A DNA stretch of 64,000 nucleotides from assembly GCF_019703515.2 (NCBI RefSeq), contig NC_059368.1:37339831-37403830 (forward strand), read 5' to 3'. Positions 48,501-59,464 of the stretch are shown here, one piece after another. The notes below the pieces were generated by a model. It did no database searches. It worked only from the letters and a program-made list of their open reading frames with translations, and was not told the DNA's origin. Position 1 is the stretch's first letter; each line of letters starts with the position of its first letter. The position numbers were made by a program, and so were the translations under genes. The stretch comes from Myxocyprinus asiaticus. Lineage: Eukaryota; Chordata; Actinopteri; Cypriniformes; Catostomidae.

Positions 48501-49168
48501 TTTCATAAACAAACAGGCCTAGTTTTATTTAGGAAAGAATTATGAATTAGCTTTCCTACTTTTTGTTTCCCATTCGTCCAAGATTGGTTCCACGTGGAAG
48601 GTGTACAGCTGTTTTATCATAATTTAGTATAATAAAAAACAAACATTGCATTTTTTCTAGTTGTGGAGAAACGGAGCATCTAAAACATCATATGGTTTAC
48701 AATAAAAATGTGCGTACAGACTATTTTATGCACATATGTGGTATAAGTATATTAAGACTGGAATTACAGTTGCGGGAAACAAACTGCATCTGCTGCTTTT
48801 TGATTGCTGCACAGCAGATTTAAGATGTGCGTTGTCGTGCGCTCATGATAACAGCAGCGTGAGACGTGTTTACAGTCAGCTACTTTTGTTTGCCCAGTCA
48901 CATGTTCACTTATAATGCAGCAGCCAGTCAATTTGATTGTTAACAATCATGTTAAAGGACATACTATAGAAACCTAATATTATGATATTGCCTCTTTATG
49001 AAGAGAGTTAGTTTAGCCTAGATCATCATCATCATCATGACCATTCACCAATTATTATTCATCTAGCAAGTTTCCCCAACTAACAATATTTGGTTCCCAG
49101 AACAGAGCTTTAAGGTACGTTTTTGGTTTTCCTGGAAAGTTTTCTTTACAGAAACATTTGTTTTAGGT
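48501..49168. other. Unassigned sequence ending in a MITE-like half
   Basis: No gene. From 49080, TATTTGGTTCCCAGAAC...TTTTGGTTTTCCTGGAAAG resembles the GTTCCCAGAACGTT repeats also seen at 53220-53455. The hAT at 49169 interrupts it. Confidence 0.4.
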
Positions 49169-49713
49169 CCACGGTTTTTAAACTGGGAGGTACGCCTCCC
49201 CAGGGGGGCGCCAGAGCATGTCAGGGGAGACATGGACCACAGAGATTGATGACATCAAAACATACATATCAAATATACATAAATACTGTAAAAATCTATT
49301 GTGAAGATAAATGAAAACTATTGGCTTGATAGACCATAGTCCATCTTAATAGACTGTAGCTCAATGGTGTTATAACACCGTTAATGTAGTGAACTCAAGC
49401 ATATAATTCGAGAGCGCATCCATGAACCGGTTACGTGAGCGTGAATCTCTCCATGAACCGGTTACGTGAGCGTGAATCTCTCCGCTCACACGTGGACATC
49501 CTTGGCTCTCATTCAAAACTGGACGTGTGCTCTCAAATATACGCTGCTCTATGAAATCTCCCTGCTCTCCCTCAGAGAGTACATGTCATATGCACTCACA
49601 AATCAATTTTAAAGCCACACAGCTCTGACTTTGTTCATTCATAAAAATATTCTGCCTCTGTAGACGTGTTATATCAAGGGAGAAATGACTGTCCAAGACT
49701 TTGAAAACCCCTG
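49169..49713. mobile_element. Non-autonomous hAT element (545 bp) with perfect 8-bp duplication
   Basis: CCACGGTTTTTAAACTGGG (49169) and TTTGAAAACCCCTG (49713) form imperfect inverted ends, flanked by TTTTAGGT on both sides (49161-49168; 49714-49721). The interior has a 31-bp tandem duplication (49421-49482, unit starting CATGAACCGGTTACGTGAGC) and no transposase. Confidence 0.88.
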
Positions 49714-49982
49714 TTTTAGGTTGTATACAATGGTTCCCCTATGTTCCCTTAACCTCTTAATTTCTAGATCCTTTCTGCAAACATGCTGCAACCTCAAACA
49801 GACAAGTCATCGATAAATGTATTATTTATTATAATGAGTTATAATACTGTATAATCACAAAAATCAGCCACAACACATTTTTGAAGACTGATATATTCTT
49901 TCTGCAACTCTTCTGTGCTTCAACACTGAAAACTGTGCCTTGTTTTTCACTTTCCTAAAAACTTCCTCAGCACCATTAATAT

Positions 49983-50301
49983 TGTGATGAGGCAGACGAG
50001 GAATCAGGATCTAAATGCAGCTTTAATGAAAAACAAAAGATGAACAAAGTAACTCAGAATAAAACGAAACAAAAACACAGGAAACCAGGCACAGAACATG
50101 ACAACACATGTAAAGACTGACAAAGAAACCAGGGGAAAACAAGGGCTTAAATACATAGGGGCAAAAAAGGGAACGAGGAACACCCGTGGAAACAATCATG
50201 GGAAACCCAATCATAAAATGAAACTACAAATGGACTACAAACTAAAGGAACTAAACAAGAATTTCAACATAAGTCAATACAAAAACAGGGAAAATGTGAC
50301 A
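49983..50301 (-). repeat. 3' LTR of element B (319 bp)
   Basis: Aligns over its whole length with 52065-52391; differences are small substitutions and indels. Ends AAAATGTGACA. Confidence 0.85.
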
Positions 50302-50382
50302 AATATGCAGATAATTATTACAAATAACCAATGACTCCAACACAATTGAGGGTTTTTAAAATCAGAAATGTACTGACAGACA
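50302..50382 (+). repeat. Duplicated flank following the left LTR (partner 52392-52481)
   Basis: AATATGCAGATA, ATTATTACAAATAACCAATG, ACTCCAACACA and TTTTTAAAATCAGAAATGTA are common to both. The right copy has an extra AAAGGA-type stretch after AGATATT. Both copies diverge after GACAGACA. Confidence 0.85.
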
Positions 50383-50736
50383 CATTTTAAGGAGCGGATT
50401 CCAGATGCTCCAAAAAAACAAAAGCAAATTGTCCATGGAGTCTGGGGGAAAACAGGTAGTTCAGGGGGGCACAAGGGGTAAACAGGCAGTTCAAGGGGGC
50501 ACAAGGGGCAAGGGGAGCAGAGGAACAAGGCAAAGTCAGGGAGGCTTGAAATCAAGGCGGAGCCAGAGGGATGGAGAGCCAGAGCGATGCTGCAAGCTTG
50601 GAGGACCAAGTAGACCAGAGCAGATCAGGCAGACAGCCAGGAGAACAAGGAGATGACCTCAAGGTGGGGACTGGGTCAGGAGTCCTGGGAGGCGGTCACA
50701 GAACCGAGACAGGGTCAGGAGGCCTGGGAGGCGGCC

Positions 50737-52047
50737 TCAGGCAGGGTCAGGTGGCGGAGCCACTGTAGGAGGAGTCTCTGGGGGATTGAGCGGAGCCGCT
50801 GGAGGAATAGTCTCTGGGGGAGCAGGCGGAGCCACTGGAGGAATAGTCTCATGAGGAACGGGTGGAGCCACTGGGGAAATAGTCTCTGGGGGAGCAGGAG
50901 GAGCCATGGAAGACACTGGGGGCAGAGCAGTGAAAGGCAGAGCCGTGGCAGGCTCGAGGGGCGAAGCCATTTAAGGCGGAGCTGTGGGAGGCTCGAGACA
51001 ATGAGTCCTGGATGAATGGGAGATGACCTCTGTGGTCGCGAACATGGGAAGAGACTTGGGAATGACCTCTGTGGTCGTGGGCGTGGGCAGAGACTCGGAA
51101 ACGACCTCCGTGGTCGTGTACATGGGATGAGACTTGGGAATGACCTCTGTGGTCGTGGGCATGAGCGGAGACTCAGGAACAACCTCTGTAGTCGTGGGCA
51201 TGAGCGGAGACTCGGGAATGACCTCTGTGGTTGTGAACATGGGCAGAGACTCGGGAACGACCTCTGTGGTCGTGAACATGGGCAGAGACTCGGGAACGAC
51301 CTCTGTGGTCGTGGTCAAGAGCGGAGACTCGGGAACGACCTCTGTGGTAGTGTACACGGGAAGAGACTTGGGAACAAAAACTTTTCTTCTCTTCCTCCTC
51401 CTCTGGATGGCCGAAGTTGGCAATGCTGGCTCTGGGACAGACGATGCTGGCAATGCTGGCTCTTGGACGGACGAGTCTGGCAACTCGTTGGCCGTGGCAG
51501 GCATGGGCGTTGGCTCATTGACCGTGGCAGGCATGGGCGTTGGCTTGTTGAACGTGGCAGGCGTGAGCGCAGAAAATCTTTGAGATAGGGTCTTCATGGA
51601 CCTACGCACCGACATCAGTGGCAGATCATACAACTTGGAGACAGAGGCCGTGGAAGGTTTCATGACTGGGGCCGTGGAAGGCTTCGAGACTGGGGCCGTG
51701 GAAGACTTCGAGACTGGGGCCATTGAAGGCTTCGAGACTGGGGCCATGGAAGGCTTCGAGACTGGGGCCGTGGAAGGCTTCGACAAGGGAGCCATAGATG
51801 CTGGTTTTGGCCCAGGGTTCCTGCCATAATCCACTGCCTTCTCCACATATTTGCCAAGTGTCCAGTGAGGATCAGCTGGAGGCATCAGTTCCCTCAGTGC
51901 ACTATTCAGACCAGCCCGGAAGAAAACCACCAGAGAGCGGTCTGGATAGTGCACTACATTTGCCAGTTCTAGAAACTCATGGATGTGATCCTCAACTGGA
52001 CGGTCCCCTTGCTGAAGGAGCAGAATTCTGATGGTCGCTAGATCCAT
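50737..52047 (-). pseudogene. Gag-like repeat protein of element B (one internal stop)
   Basis: The start at 52047 reads MDLATIRILLLQQGDRPVED and is followed by HEFLELANVVHYPDRSLVVF and LRELMPPADPHWTLGKYVEK, a gag-like N-terminal block of about 85 residues also found in element A. Then come an 8-residue KPSTAPVS/KPSMAPVS array (51640-51790), a PATVNEPTPM region, 11 or so TTTEVVPESLPMF units of 13 residues (39-bp DNA repeat, 51020-51370), and a proline-rich tail with PPAPPETIPP units. A single TAA at 50971-50973 splits an otherwise continuous frame of about 437 codons. The N-terminus is tightly conserved with copy A while repeat number varies. Structural, capsid-like function is inferred; no enzyme domain is present. 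Confidence 0.7.
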
Positions 52048-52064
52048 TTTTAGGTCAGTCTTTC

Positions 52065-52391
52065 TGTGATGAGGCAGATGAGGAATGAGGATCTAAATGC
52101 AGCTTTAATGAAAAACAAAAGATGAACAAAGTAACTCAGAATAAAACTAAACAAAAACACGGGAAACCAGGCACAGAAAATTACAACACATGTAAAGACT
52201 GACAAAGAAACCAGGGGAAAACAAGGGCTTAAACACACAGGGGCAAACAAGGGAACAAGGAACACCTGTGGAAACAGTCAGGGGAAAACCAATCATAAAA
52301 TGAAACTACAAAAGGACTACAAACTAACAGGAAACAGGAACTAAACAAGAATTTCAACATAAGTCAACACAAAAACAGGGAATATGTGACA
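52065..52391 (-). repeat. 5' LTR of element B (327 bp)
   Basis: TGTGATGAGGCAGATGAGGA...GGGAATATGTGACA. On the minus strand it is followed by GAAAGACTGACC, identical to element A, and no TGG primer-binding site. Confidence 0.85.
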
Positions 52392-52481
52392 AATATGCAG
52401 ATATTAAAGGAAATTATTACAAATAACCAATGACTCCAACACAGTCGAGAGTTTTTAAAATCAGAAATGTATTGACAGACA

Positions 52482-52890
52482 TAAGAAAAATCGAATAAAC
52501 ATTCAATAAACCATTCAATTAACCTTGAGCAGGCTAACGTTAGATTCATTTTTTACCGTAGAGTTTAGTGGAGACATCTCTGTTTCTCTTTATTTGTAGC
52601 CAATAAACAGATAAGTTCTAAGTTAAACTTACACTTCATATTCTTTTTCGACTTCATGAGTCAAATCTGTACCAAATCAATAACATTTAGCCTATAGTTA
52701 ACCTCACATTTAGAAGTAATTATGTATTGAGGAAATGATAGAAAGAATGTCAGTCAGTGAGTCTGTCCCCAAATGACCGTTAATTTTAAATTGCAAGAGC
52801 GCAAATTTCTGTGGTTGAATGAAGTGCGTGCAGATCAAATGCGTGTTCATATACAGTATAGCTTTTGACTAACATTCAGAAACCTTTAAG
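52482..52890. other. Unassigned AT-rich sequence
   Basis: No supported feature. Confidence 0.5.
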
Positions 52891-52892
52891 AA

Positions 52893-53021
52893 TACACTAC
52901 CTTCCTACCTTAATATCTAATTACCTTTAATTTATTAACCTTCATTAATTAAGGTATTAATTAAGGTAATTAGATATTAAGATATAATATCTATATTAAG
53001 GTAGGAAGGTAGTGAATTCTT
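52893..53021. repeat. Large near-perfect palindrome
   Basis: ACACTACCTTCCTACCTTAA followed by TATCTAATTACCTT (52895-52930) is mirrored by AAGGTAATTAGATATTAAG and, after about 19 extra bases, GTAGGAAGGTAGTG (52963-53015). The loop contains a second small palindrome (TTAATTAAGGTATTAATTAA). No element ends are evident. Confidence 0.8.
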
Positions 53022-53707
53022 GAATGTTTTTCTCATCTGTTTTTTATAATGTGTTCAAATGCCTTTTTCTGTTATCTGTTTTCTGCATTTAATTAAATGC
53101 TAGCCTACTTCACTAATTTCATTCATTGTTTTCTGTCAAACTCAAATAATCATATATGATAATGAAAAATAATGAAAAATGTGAACGAAAAATAAAACCT
53201 AAAAATAACCATTAGAAAACTTTCTGTATGTTATTTTAAGGTTGTCCCACAAAAACATCCCTGCAACATTGGTAGCCATTAGAGAACGTTCTGCACAAAT
53301 GCTTTTAAGGTTGCCACAGAAAAACCTGCCTGCAGTGTTCTGGGAATGTTAGTTTATGGTTTTAAAAATAGAACCTCAAGAGAATTGGTTTCCAAAAATA
53401 AACCAAACGGGAACCGCATGCTAACATTAGAGGAATGTTCTGTGTTTTCTGGGTCCTTGTCACAGACTATTCACTTTTGGCTTGCTCACTGGGGTTTTGT
53501 AAGACACTGTTTTATTCTCTGTAAAGCTGCTCTTTGTTTGTGAAAAGTAGGCTTATTACACAAATAAATTATTGAAAAAACAATTGTTGAATTATGCTAA
53601 GTTAAGTTGACTATAAGTTATGACTTCGGACTTTATGAAAATTGGACCTCTTACAATGTTAATTGAATAGCACTGACCTATTTGAACTTGTTTATTTAAG
53701 CCTAATT

Positions 53708-53708
<1 letters not shown>
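53022..53708. other. GTTCCCAGAAC-type repeat and unassigned sequence
   Basis: At 53235-53455 words such as AACGTTCTG, GTTCTGGGAATGTTAG and ACATTAGAGGAATGTTCTG recur with alternating orientation, a common fish MITE-like pattern. The rest is unassigned. Confidence 0.4.
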
Positions 53709-53764
<56 letters not shown>

Positions 53765-53770
53765 CACACA
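53709..53770. repeat. (CA)n microsatellite
   Basis: About 30 CA units with one CG interruption. It directly adjoins the end of the GGGTTAG-type repeat. Confidence 0.95.
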
Positions 53771-53911
53771 TTGGTGCGGTTATCCTTAGGAGGACTCTCC
53801 ATAGACATAATGATTTTTATACTGTACGAACTATAGATTCTATCCCCTAAACCTACCCCTATACCTAACCCTCACAAAACATAGTTTAGTATGTTTTTTA
53901 AGCGATATGAA

Positions 53912-55316
53912 TAGGGCTGTAACTAATGATTATTTTGATAATCGGTTAATCTAACGATTATTAGAACAATTATTCAACTATTCGGCAATTATTGCAACGA
54001 TTCATCATTAGCTCTTAACCGATAATTCAGCTTGTGCCCCGACTTAAAAGGTTGTATTAAACATGATTACTAACAATAAAGAAGACAAAATCATCTTTTA
54101 AAAATACCTCTAAATGACATTCACTTAATTAAAGGGGAAAATACTTTAATTTAGTAAAGAAATTCACTGCAAAAAATCCTATTGTTATCAAGTGTTTTTG
54201 TCTTGTTTTCCATTTAAAATTGTCTAAAAACCCTTAAAACAAGATACATTTACTTGAGAAGCAACATATAAGATATTTAGACTTGCTTTAATAGAATGTA
54301 TCTTAAATATAAGTGTATTTTGTATATAAGTGTATTTTTTCAGTTGGTTATACTTCTGCGAGTGCAGTAAAAAAAGCAAGTCTAAATATCTTATATGCTG
54401 CTTCTCAGGTGAATGCATCTTTTTTTAAAGGATTTTTAGATATTTTAAAATATTTGTATTTTTAAAAATATATTCAACATTCTCAGATAAAAAAATAAAT
54501 ACAATTATTCTGCAGTATAGCTGCTAAAGAAAATGTACTCCTTGTTTTAAATATTTATATTGGAAAACAAGCCAAAACAAAAACAAATCAAAAACATATT
54601 TTGTTGCAGTGTATAATGGGGTGAAGACTACCTCTCTCACCTTTCTGTTCACTTCAATCCATCTTTTACTCACAAAAAAACAAATTCTCTCTTATTAATG
54701 AAACTGCGTATTGCAAATTGTCTTCATGATATGAAATGCACAGTGACATATTATGATTCAATAAGTCACGAGTCATCACTTTGTAATCTAGCTGCCTTAA
54801 GCGTGCACGCTCGAGGGATGAGCGTCCCCATGATTGAGTGTGCTTCAGCCGGGTGCAGTTTCAATCTCTCCCCCTTAGATCGGGACATTCGTGCAACTCA
54901 TAGAAGAGGCGCTGACCGCACAGAGAAATGCCAGTTTTGGAATTTTTAGTTATTTACATGACCAGCTTCCTTATTATTTGACCTTTAATAAAGCTATAAC
55001 GCATTAAATATAACTGCATTAAAGATGTAACAGCTCTTCCTTTAAAGTGCTCCGGCTCTGCTTATTCCACAACAAGGGTGCTTCTGTATTTACTAATTTG
55101 GTATTTTTGCATTATAATTCCCTCATACTTTGCAATTTACATCACCTGAAGCTGTTTGGAAAGTTTAGAGTGCATCTGTGCCTGGAGCTGTGTAATTATT
55201 CCTCTCCTCAGTCAGGCGTGAACTGCATTGCTGCTCTTGTGTGTCATCATTAGAGTTTAATGTGATCTCATGTTACGTTAAATGAGATCAAATGACTATT
55301 CGACTATTCAGCCCTA
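53912..55316. mobile_element. hAT element (1405 bp) with 8-bp duplication
   Basis: TAGGGCTGTAACTAATG (53912) and CGACTATTCAGCCCTA (55316) are inverted ends. Flanks GATATGAA (53904-53911) and GATTTGAA (55317-55324) match at 7 of 8 positions. The empty site is available as the uninterrupted copy at 44590-44600 (CAAATTGC context). No transposase recognised; the 83-codon frame 54698-54949 is unassigned. Confidence 0.82.
54165..54611. mobile_element. CACTA-like fold-back element
   Basis: CACTGCAAAAAATCC (54165) and TATTTTGTTGCAGTG (54611) bound a 447-bp unit. An inner inverted pair (TAAGATATTTAGACTTGCTT and AAGCAAGTCTAAATATCTTA) lies about 60 bp apart. CACTG ends as in the element at 19720. Nested inside the hAT at 53912-55316. 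No 3-bp duplication seen. Confidence 0.55.
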
Positions 55317-55439
55317 GATTTGAATTATGGAGACACTAGAAATGTCCTCATAAACCACATTTATAGCATAATACCCTTGTAATTACCAGTGTGTAACCTA
55401 AAAAAATGTCCTCATACACACACACACACACACACACAC

Positions 55440-55924
55440 TTTTTGGTGTGACACCCTAAAATGACGTGAGCACCTCTGTCTTCATTGGTAGTCACTCGCG
55501 AATGTCGCTCAAAATTTCCATAAAGTTTAAATTTTCTCAACTTTGTCTTGTTGCTCCCCACGGCGATCTCTTTCACCAACGGTCACGAGAGCTTGTGTCG
55601 CCAGAAGTCGCTGTACTCTCTTTGAAAATGAATGAGATCATGTCGCTTCGTCATGTGATTCCGCTGGCGGTGTGAACAGGGCTTAATGATTCAAGTTGCC
55701 TTTAGAATATCTGTGTTATGGACAGTTAGAACAGGAGGAAAATCTGTCAATAATTTGTCCATAGTTCATGGAAGTTTTAATCCTACTGTCTATATGAAAG
55801 TTTACCATTATTCCACCATTGTTTAACAGTGGCATTTGTAATGATGAGGCCATTACCACATGTAAGACCATGGATGGCATTACTGTGATTAGGTTAATGC
55901 AGATAGTCTTTTCAAAAATATATG
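55440..55924. other. Unassigned dispersed-repeat-like sequence
   Basis: GTCACTCGCGAATGTCGCTC...GCTGGCGGTGTGAACAGGGC (55488-55682) has the look of a MITE, but no ends were paired. No gene. Confidence 0.35.
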
Positions 55925-56111
55925 TAGCCAAGTGGAGAAATTGTATATAATTTAACTCTAGTAATAAATTGGACGTGGCCCCTTTAAGGACCGGAGTTTC
56001 TGGCACTCTCTCTCCTGTTAAAGACGTCAGAACATTCGTTATGCAAGTTAGGAATGAACGATTTTCTGTGCGCGAGTTCTTGTAACTCTTGTTCACGTGA
56101 CCAAGTTTAAT
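55925..56111 (+). repeat. Paralogous segment beside a hAT end (partner at 10555-10688)
   Basis: GCCAAGTGGAGAAATTGTATATAATTTAACTCTAGTAATAA and GTGGCCCCTTTAAGGACCGGAGTTT match 10558-10627 with few changes. It lies directly before the target duplication of the hAT at 56112. Confidence 0.6.
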
Positions 56112-56299
56112 CAGGGGTGGAAAGAGTACTGAAAAATAATACTCAAGTAAAAGTACTGCTACTTCTTAAATAATTTAGTTTGAGTAGAGTAAAAGTACCT
56201 GTCCTAAAAACTACTCAAGTAAGAGTAAAAGAGTAGCTCATTTAAAAGTACTCATGAGTAGTGAGTATTGAGTTCTGAGTTGCGAAAGCTATGCCCCTT

Positions 56300-57034
56300 T
56301 ATAATAAAAAGTCTGTGCTGCAATTTATAAATGTAGCACACATACAGTAATTTACATTCCCTTTTATGGCTGTTTGCCAGAAAGAATAAAAAAATATAGG
56401 TATTTTATAGGTGTTTGTGATTGACAACTTTTAAAATACATCACTTATCTATGATACTGTAAACACTACATGAATCTGATTAAAAATAAATAAATAAAAG
56501 GGTGACATAATTATAGAAATTAAAAGATGAAAAAGTTATTTTCAATATCATAATATATGAAACAATTACATTAAAATCAGTTTATGTGTAGGGTCTAAAT
56601 TTCCCTTAATGCCAACTGAGAGAGTTATTGTTGTGCATAAAACATGTTCAAAACAATGCAAGGAATGCAAAAAACCCACTATACATTATAAAGTATATTT
56701 GACCATTTAGGCGCACCCGCATTAGCAATCAAACACTAGCCGCCTGTCAATCAAACAGCATATAGCTACAGATGCCCGGAAATAAAAAGTAAATCTTTTA
56801 TATTTTATCTAGATCAACCAACCAGTGGTTGTCTTGCTATCATGATCGATGTAATGAACACCCCTGGTCTAGATGTAGTACACAGGCTAAGTATAGAAAA
56901 TTACTCCAAAGTTTGTTTGAGGTCAACTTTTTCTTTTTTCAGATAAACATCGAGATTGTTTTAGAACCCAGCCCTATTGATAACATTGCATTAATCTCTC
57001 ACATCAACCCAATAATCTCAGTGATAGATAGCTA
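56300..57034. other. hAT interior, no recognisable frame
   Basis: AT-rich sequence with short frames and no conserved motif. Confidence 0.4.
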
Positions 57035-57740
57035 CAGGTGCATCTCAATAAATTAGAATGTTGTGGAAAAGTTCATTTATTTCAGTAATTCAACTCAAAT
57101 TGTGAAACTCGTGTATTAAATAAATTCAATGCACACAGACTGAAGTAGTTTAAGTCTTTGGTTCTTTTAATTGTGATGATTTTGGCTCACATTTAACAAA
57201 AACCCACCAATTCACTATCTCAAAAAATTTGAATATGGTGACATGCCAATCAGCTAATCAACTCAAAACACCTGCAAAGGTTTCCTGAGCCTTCAAAATG
57301 GTCTCTCAGTTTGGTTCACTAGGCTACACAATCATGGAGAAGACTGCTGATCTGACAGTTGTCCAGAAGACAATCATTGACACCCTTCACAAGGAGGGTA
57401 AGCCACAAACATTCATTGCCAAAGAAGCTGGCTGTTCACAGAGTGCTGTATCCAAGCATGTTAACAGAAAGTTGAGTAGAAGGAAAAAGTGTGGAAGAAA
57501 AAGATGCACAACCAACCGAGAGAACTGCAGCCTTATGATTGTCAAGCAAAATCGATTCAAGAATTTGGGTGAACTTCACAAGGAATGAACTGAGGCTGGG
57601 GTCAAGGCATCAAGAGCCACCACACACAGACATGTCAAGGAATTTGGCTACAGTTGTCGTATTCCTCTTGTTAAGCCACTTCTGAACCACAGACAACGTC
57701 AGAGGTGTCTTACCTGGGCAAAGGAGAAGAAGAACTGGTC
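57035..57740 (+). mobile_element. Tc1-like element, 5' half (third type)
   Basis: CAGGTGCATCTCAATAAATT (57035) preceded by TA (57033-57034) is a Tc1-family terminus. The transposase N-terminal half follows. The element stops at the DIRS copy 4 junction near 57740, and its right half does not resume after the DIRS element. Confidence 0.75.
57298..57740 (+). pseudogene. Tc1-like transposase, N-terminal fragment
   Basis: The frame from 57298 (MVSQFGSLGYTIMEKTADLT; the family start is probably MEKTADLT at 57334) has 96 codons to a stop at 57588. It carries two helix-turn-helix-like parts: VVQKTIIDTLHKEGKPQTFI with CSQSAVSKHVNRKL, and a basic RRKKCGRKRCTTNREN hinge. Past the stop the reading continues in sense (GVKASRATTHRHVKEFGYSC and NHRQRQRCLTWAKEKKNW) until the DIRS junction. 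The catalytic DDE domain is entirely missing. Binding to its own terminal repeats could in theory survive, but nothing shows expression. Confidence 0.78.
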
Positions 57741-57758
57741 TACCTGTGCCTGCCCGAA

Positions 57759-59257
57759 TCAACTCAAAATCAGCTGGACCACCTGAGGGTGGAGTCTCCA
57801 CTCTCCCCTGAGGGTAACCTGCCATGACAGCGTGTCCACTGCAGTGTTGAGGTCGCCCGGGATGTGAGTGGCTCGCAGCGACTTGAGGTGCTGCTGACTC
57901 CAGAGGAGGAGATGGTGGGCGAGTTGTGACATACAACGGGAGCGCAGACTGCCTTGACTGTTGACATATGCTACGTTGCCATGTTGTCTGTCCGAACTAA
58001 CACGTGCTTGCCCTGGATCAACGGCCGGAACCTCCGCAGGGAGGTAGAAACATGAGGTCAGTCCAAGGCTGAAGAGGTGGTGACAGATCGGCATGAGGGC
58101 CACGCAATGTGTCCCACAGCGCCATGCCCATCTCGGGACTCGAGTCTGAAGCCAGTGCTGAAGCGGTCTCATATGCATCAACCCGAGCAGAGTGGCCACT
58201 GCTGAGGATGCCATATGCCCCAGGAGCCTCTGAAAGAGTTTCAGTGGAACCGCTGTTTTCTGTCTGAATGCCTTCAAACAGGTCAGCACAGACTGTGCGC
58301 ACTCATTCGTGAGGCATGCCGTCAACAAGACTGAGTCCAACTCCAAACCGAGAAAATAGAGGCTCTGAACCGGGAGGAGCTTGCTCTTTCCCCAGTTGAT
58401 CCGAAGCCCTAGTCGGCTGAGGTGCGAGAGCACCAGGTCCCTGTGTGCACACAACACATCCCGAGAGTGAGCTAGGATTAGCCAATCATCGAGATAGTTG
58501 AGAATGTGAATGCCCACTTCCCTTAGCGGGGCAAGGGCTGCCTCTGCGACCTTCGTGAAGATGCAAGGGGACAAGGAAAAACCGAAAGGGAGGACCTTGT
58601 ACTGATACGCCCGACCCTCAAAATACAAACCGCAGTAAGGGTCTGTGTCGATGTAGAATCGAGACGTGGAAGTACGCATCCTTCAGGTCTACCGCCGCGA
58701 ACCAATCTTGATGCCGGACGCTCGCTAGAGTGCGTCTTTGCATCAGCATCTTGAACGGGAGTCTGTGTAAGCTGGTTCAGTACTCGCAGGTCCAAGATTG
58801 GCCGCAACCCACCGCCTTTTTTCGGTACAACGAAGTAGGGTCTGTAAAACCCCTTCTTCATCTCGGCTGGAGGGACAATCTCATCGGACGTACCGGCGGG
58901 TGGGGCCTCGTGGCGGGGCGGAGCCTGAGGTGCCACACCGTGTCGTGGCCGTGCTGAGTTCAGGGACATCGAAGTACTTACCTGGCTCCTTGTGACCACC
59001 CCCGGAACAACCTGGGATGGGGGAGGAAGAGGCCTGTCCTCGTGACCTGTGGAGACTGTCACATCGGGGGCGGATTTGTGCCACAGCTGGGCACTCAGGT
59101 GCGGGGAGACCACTGCTGGAGTGCCAGACCTGCCAAAATGGAGTGGTGGATGGTGGTCGTGATGACGGCTGTGCACACCGGGTATGTGACCCAGGGAACA
59201 AGGAAACCGCTCTCGCTGAACTCTTGGGTACCGCAGCCACTTGGGCATGTGGCACAA
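57759..59257 (-). pseudogene. DIRS reverse transcriptase/RNase H, copy 4
   Basis: The frame 59257-58523 covers the linker and RT start (AEMKKGFYRPYFVVPKKGGG, then RPILDLRVLNQLTQTPVQDA). Frame 58679-57759 (306 codons) continues with YKVLPFGFSLSPCIFTKVAE, the catalytic palm NYLDDWLILAHSRD, the LGLELDS thumb motif and RNase H segments (LLGHMASSAVATLLGLMHMR, later DRQHGNVAYVN and ATHIPGDLNTAVDTLSWQ). YLDD is intact. Relative to copies 1 and 2 about 210 bp is missing between TSDEIVP and PAEMKKG, across a TGTCCCT-type microhomology, and a frameshift near 58680-58720 divides the two frames. This is the best-preserved RT/RNase H in the window but cannot give one continuous protein. Confidence 0.83.
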
Positions 59258-59464
59258 TTAAATGCAAAGGTAACAAAAGATTCTCCTCCCGGCCCTCCAC
59301 CGGGGGATGGAGTGGTCTGCTTACCAGCTCCGGAGCAGCAGGTTTCGTCGTCCTTGGGTCGCCCGTCTCAGGGGGCTATGAAGCCTTTTGCGGGTTCTTG
59401 GTGGCCGCGAGACGGGTGGGGTCTGCTTCCTGCGGTGGGCTTGGGGCCGGGCCACAGGGGCGGG

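Larger units (their letters stand above)
49983..52391 (-). mobile_element. LTR retroelement B with 5-bp duplication and duplicated flank
   Basis: LTRs at 49983-50301 and 52065-52391 share start TGTGATGAGGCAGA and end ATGTGACA. AATAT lies before the left LTR (49978-49982) and after the right one (52392-52396), but AATAT plus about 80 bp of the same outside flank also follows the left LTR (50302-50382). The minus-strand frame begins 18 bp inside the right LTR. It encodes gag-like and repeat protein only, with no pol. Confidence 0.8.
53771..55416 (-). repeat. Dispersed repeat with GGGTTAG core, copy 2, split by a hAT
   Basis: TTGGTGCGGTTATCCTTAGG...CCTAACCCTCACAAAACATA (53771-53911) and ATTATGGAGACACTAG...GTAATTACCAGTGTGTAACC (55322-55400) are the two halves of the unit seen whole at 44490-44776. 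A (CA)n tract follows at 55417-55438. The inserted hAT accounts for the gap. Confidence 0.82.
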
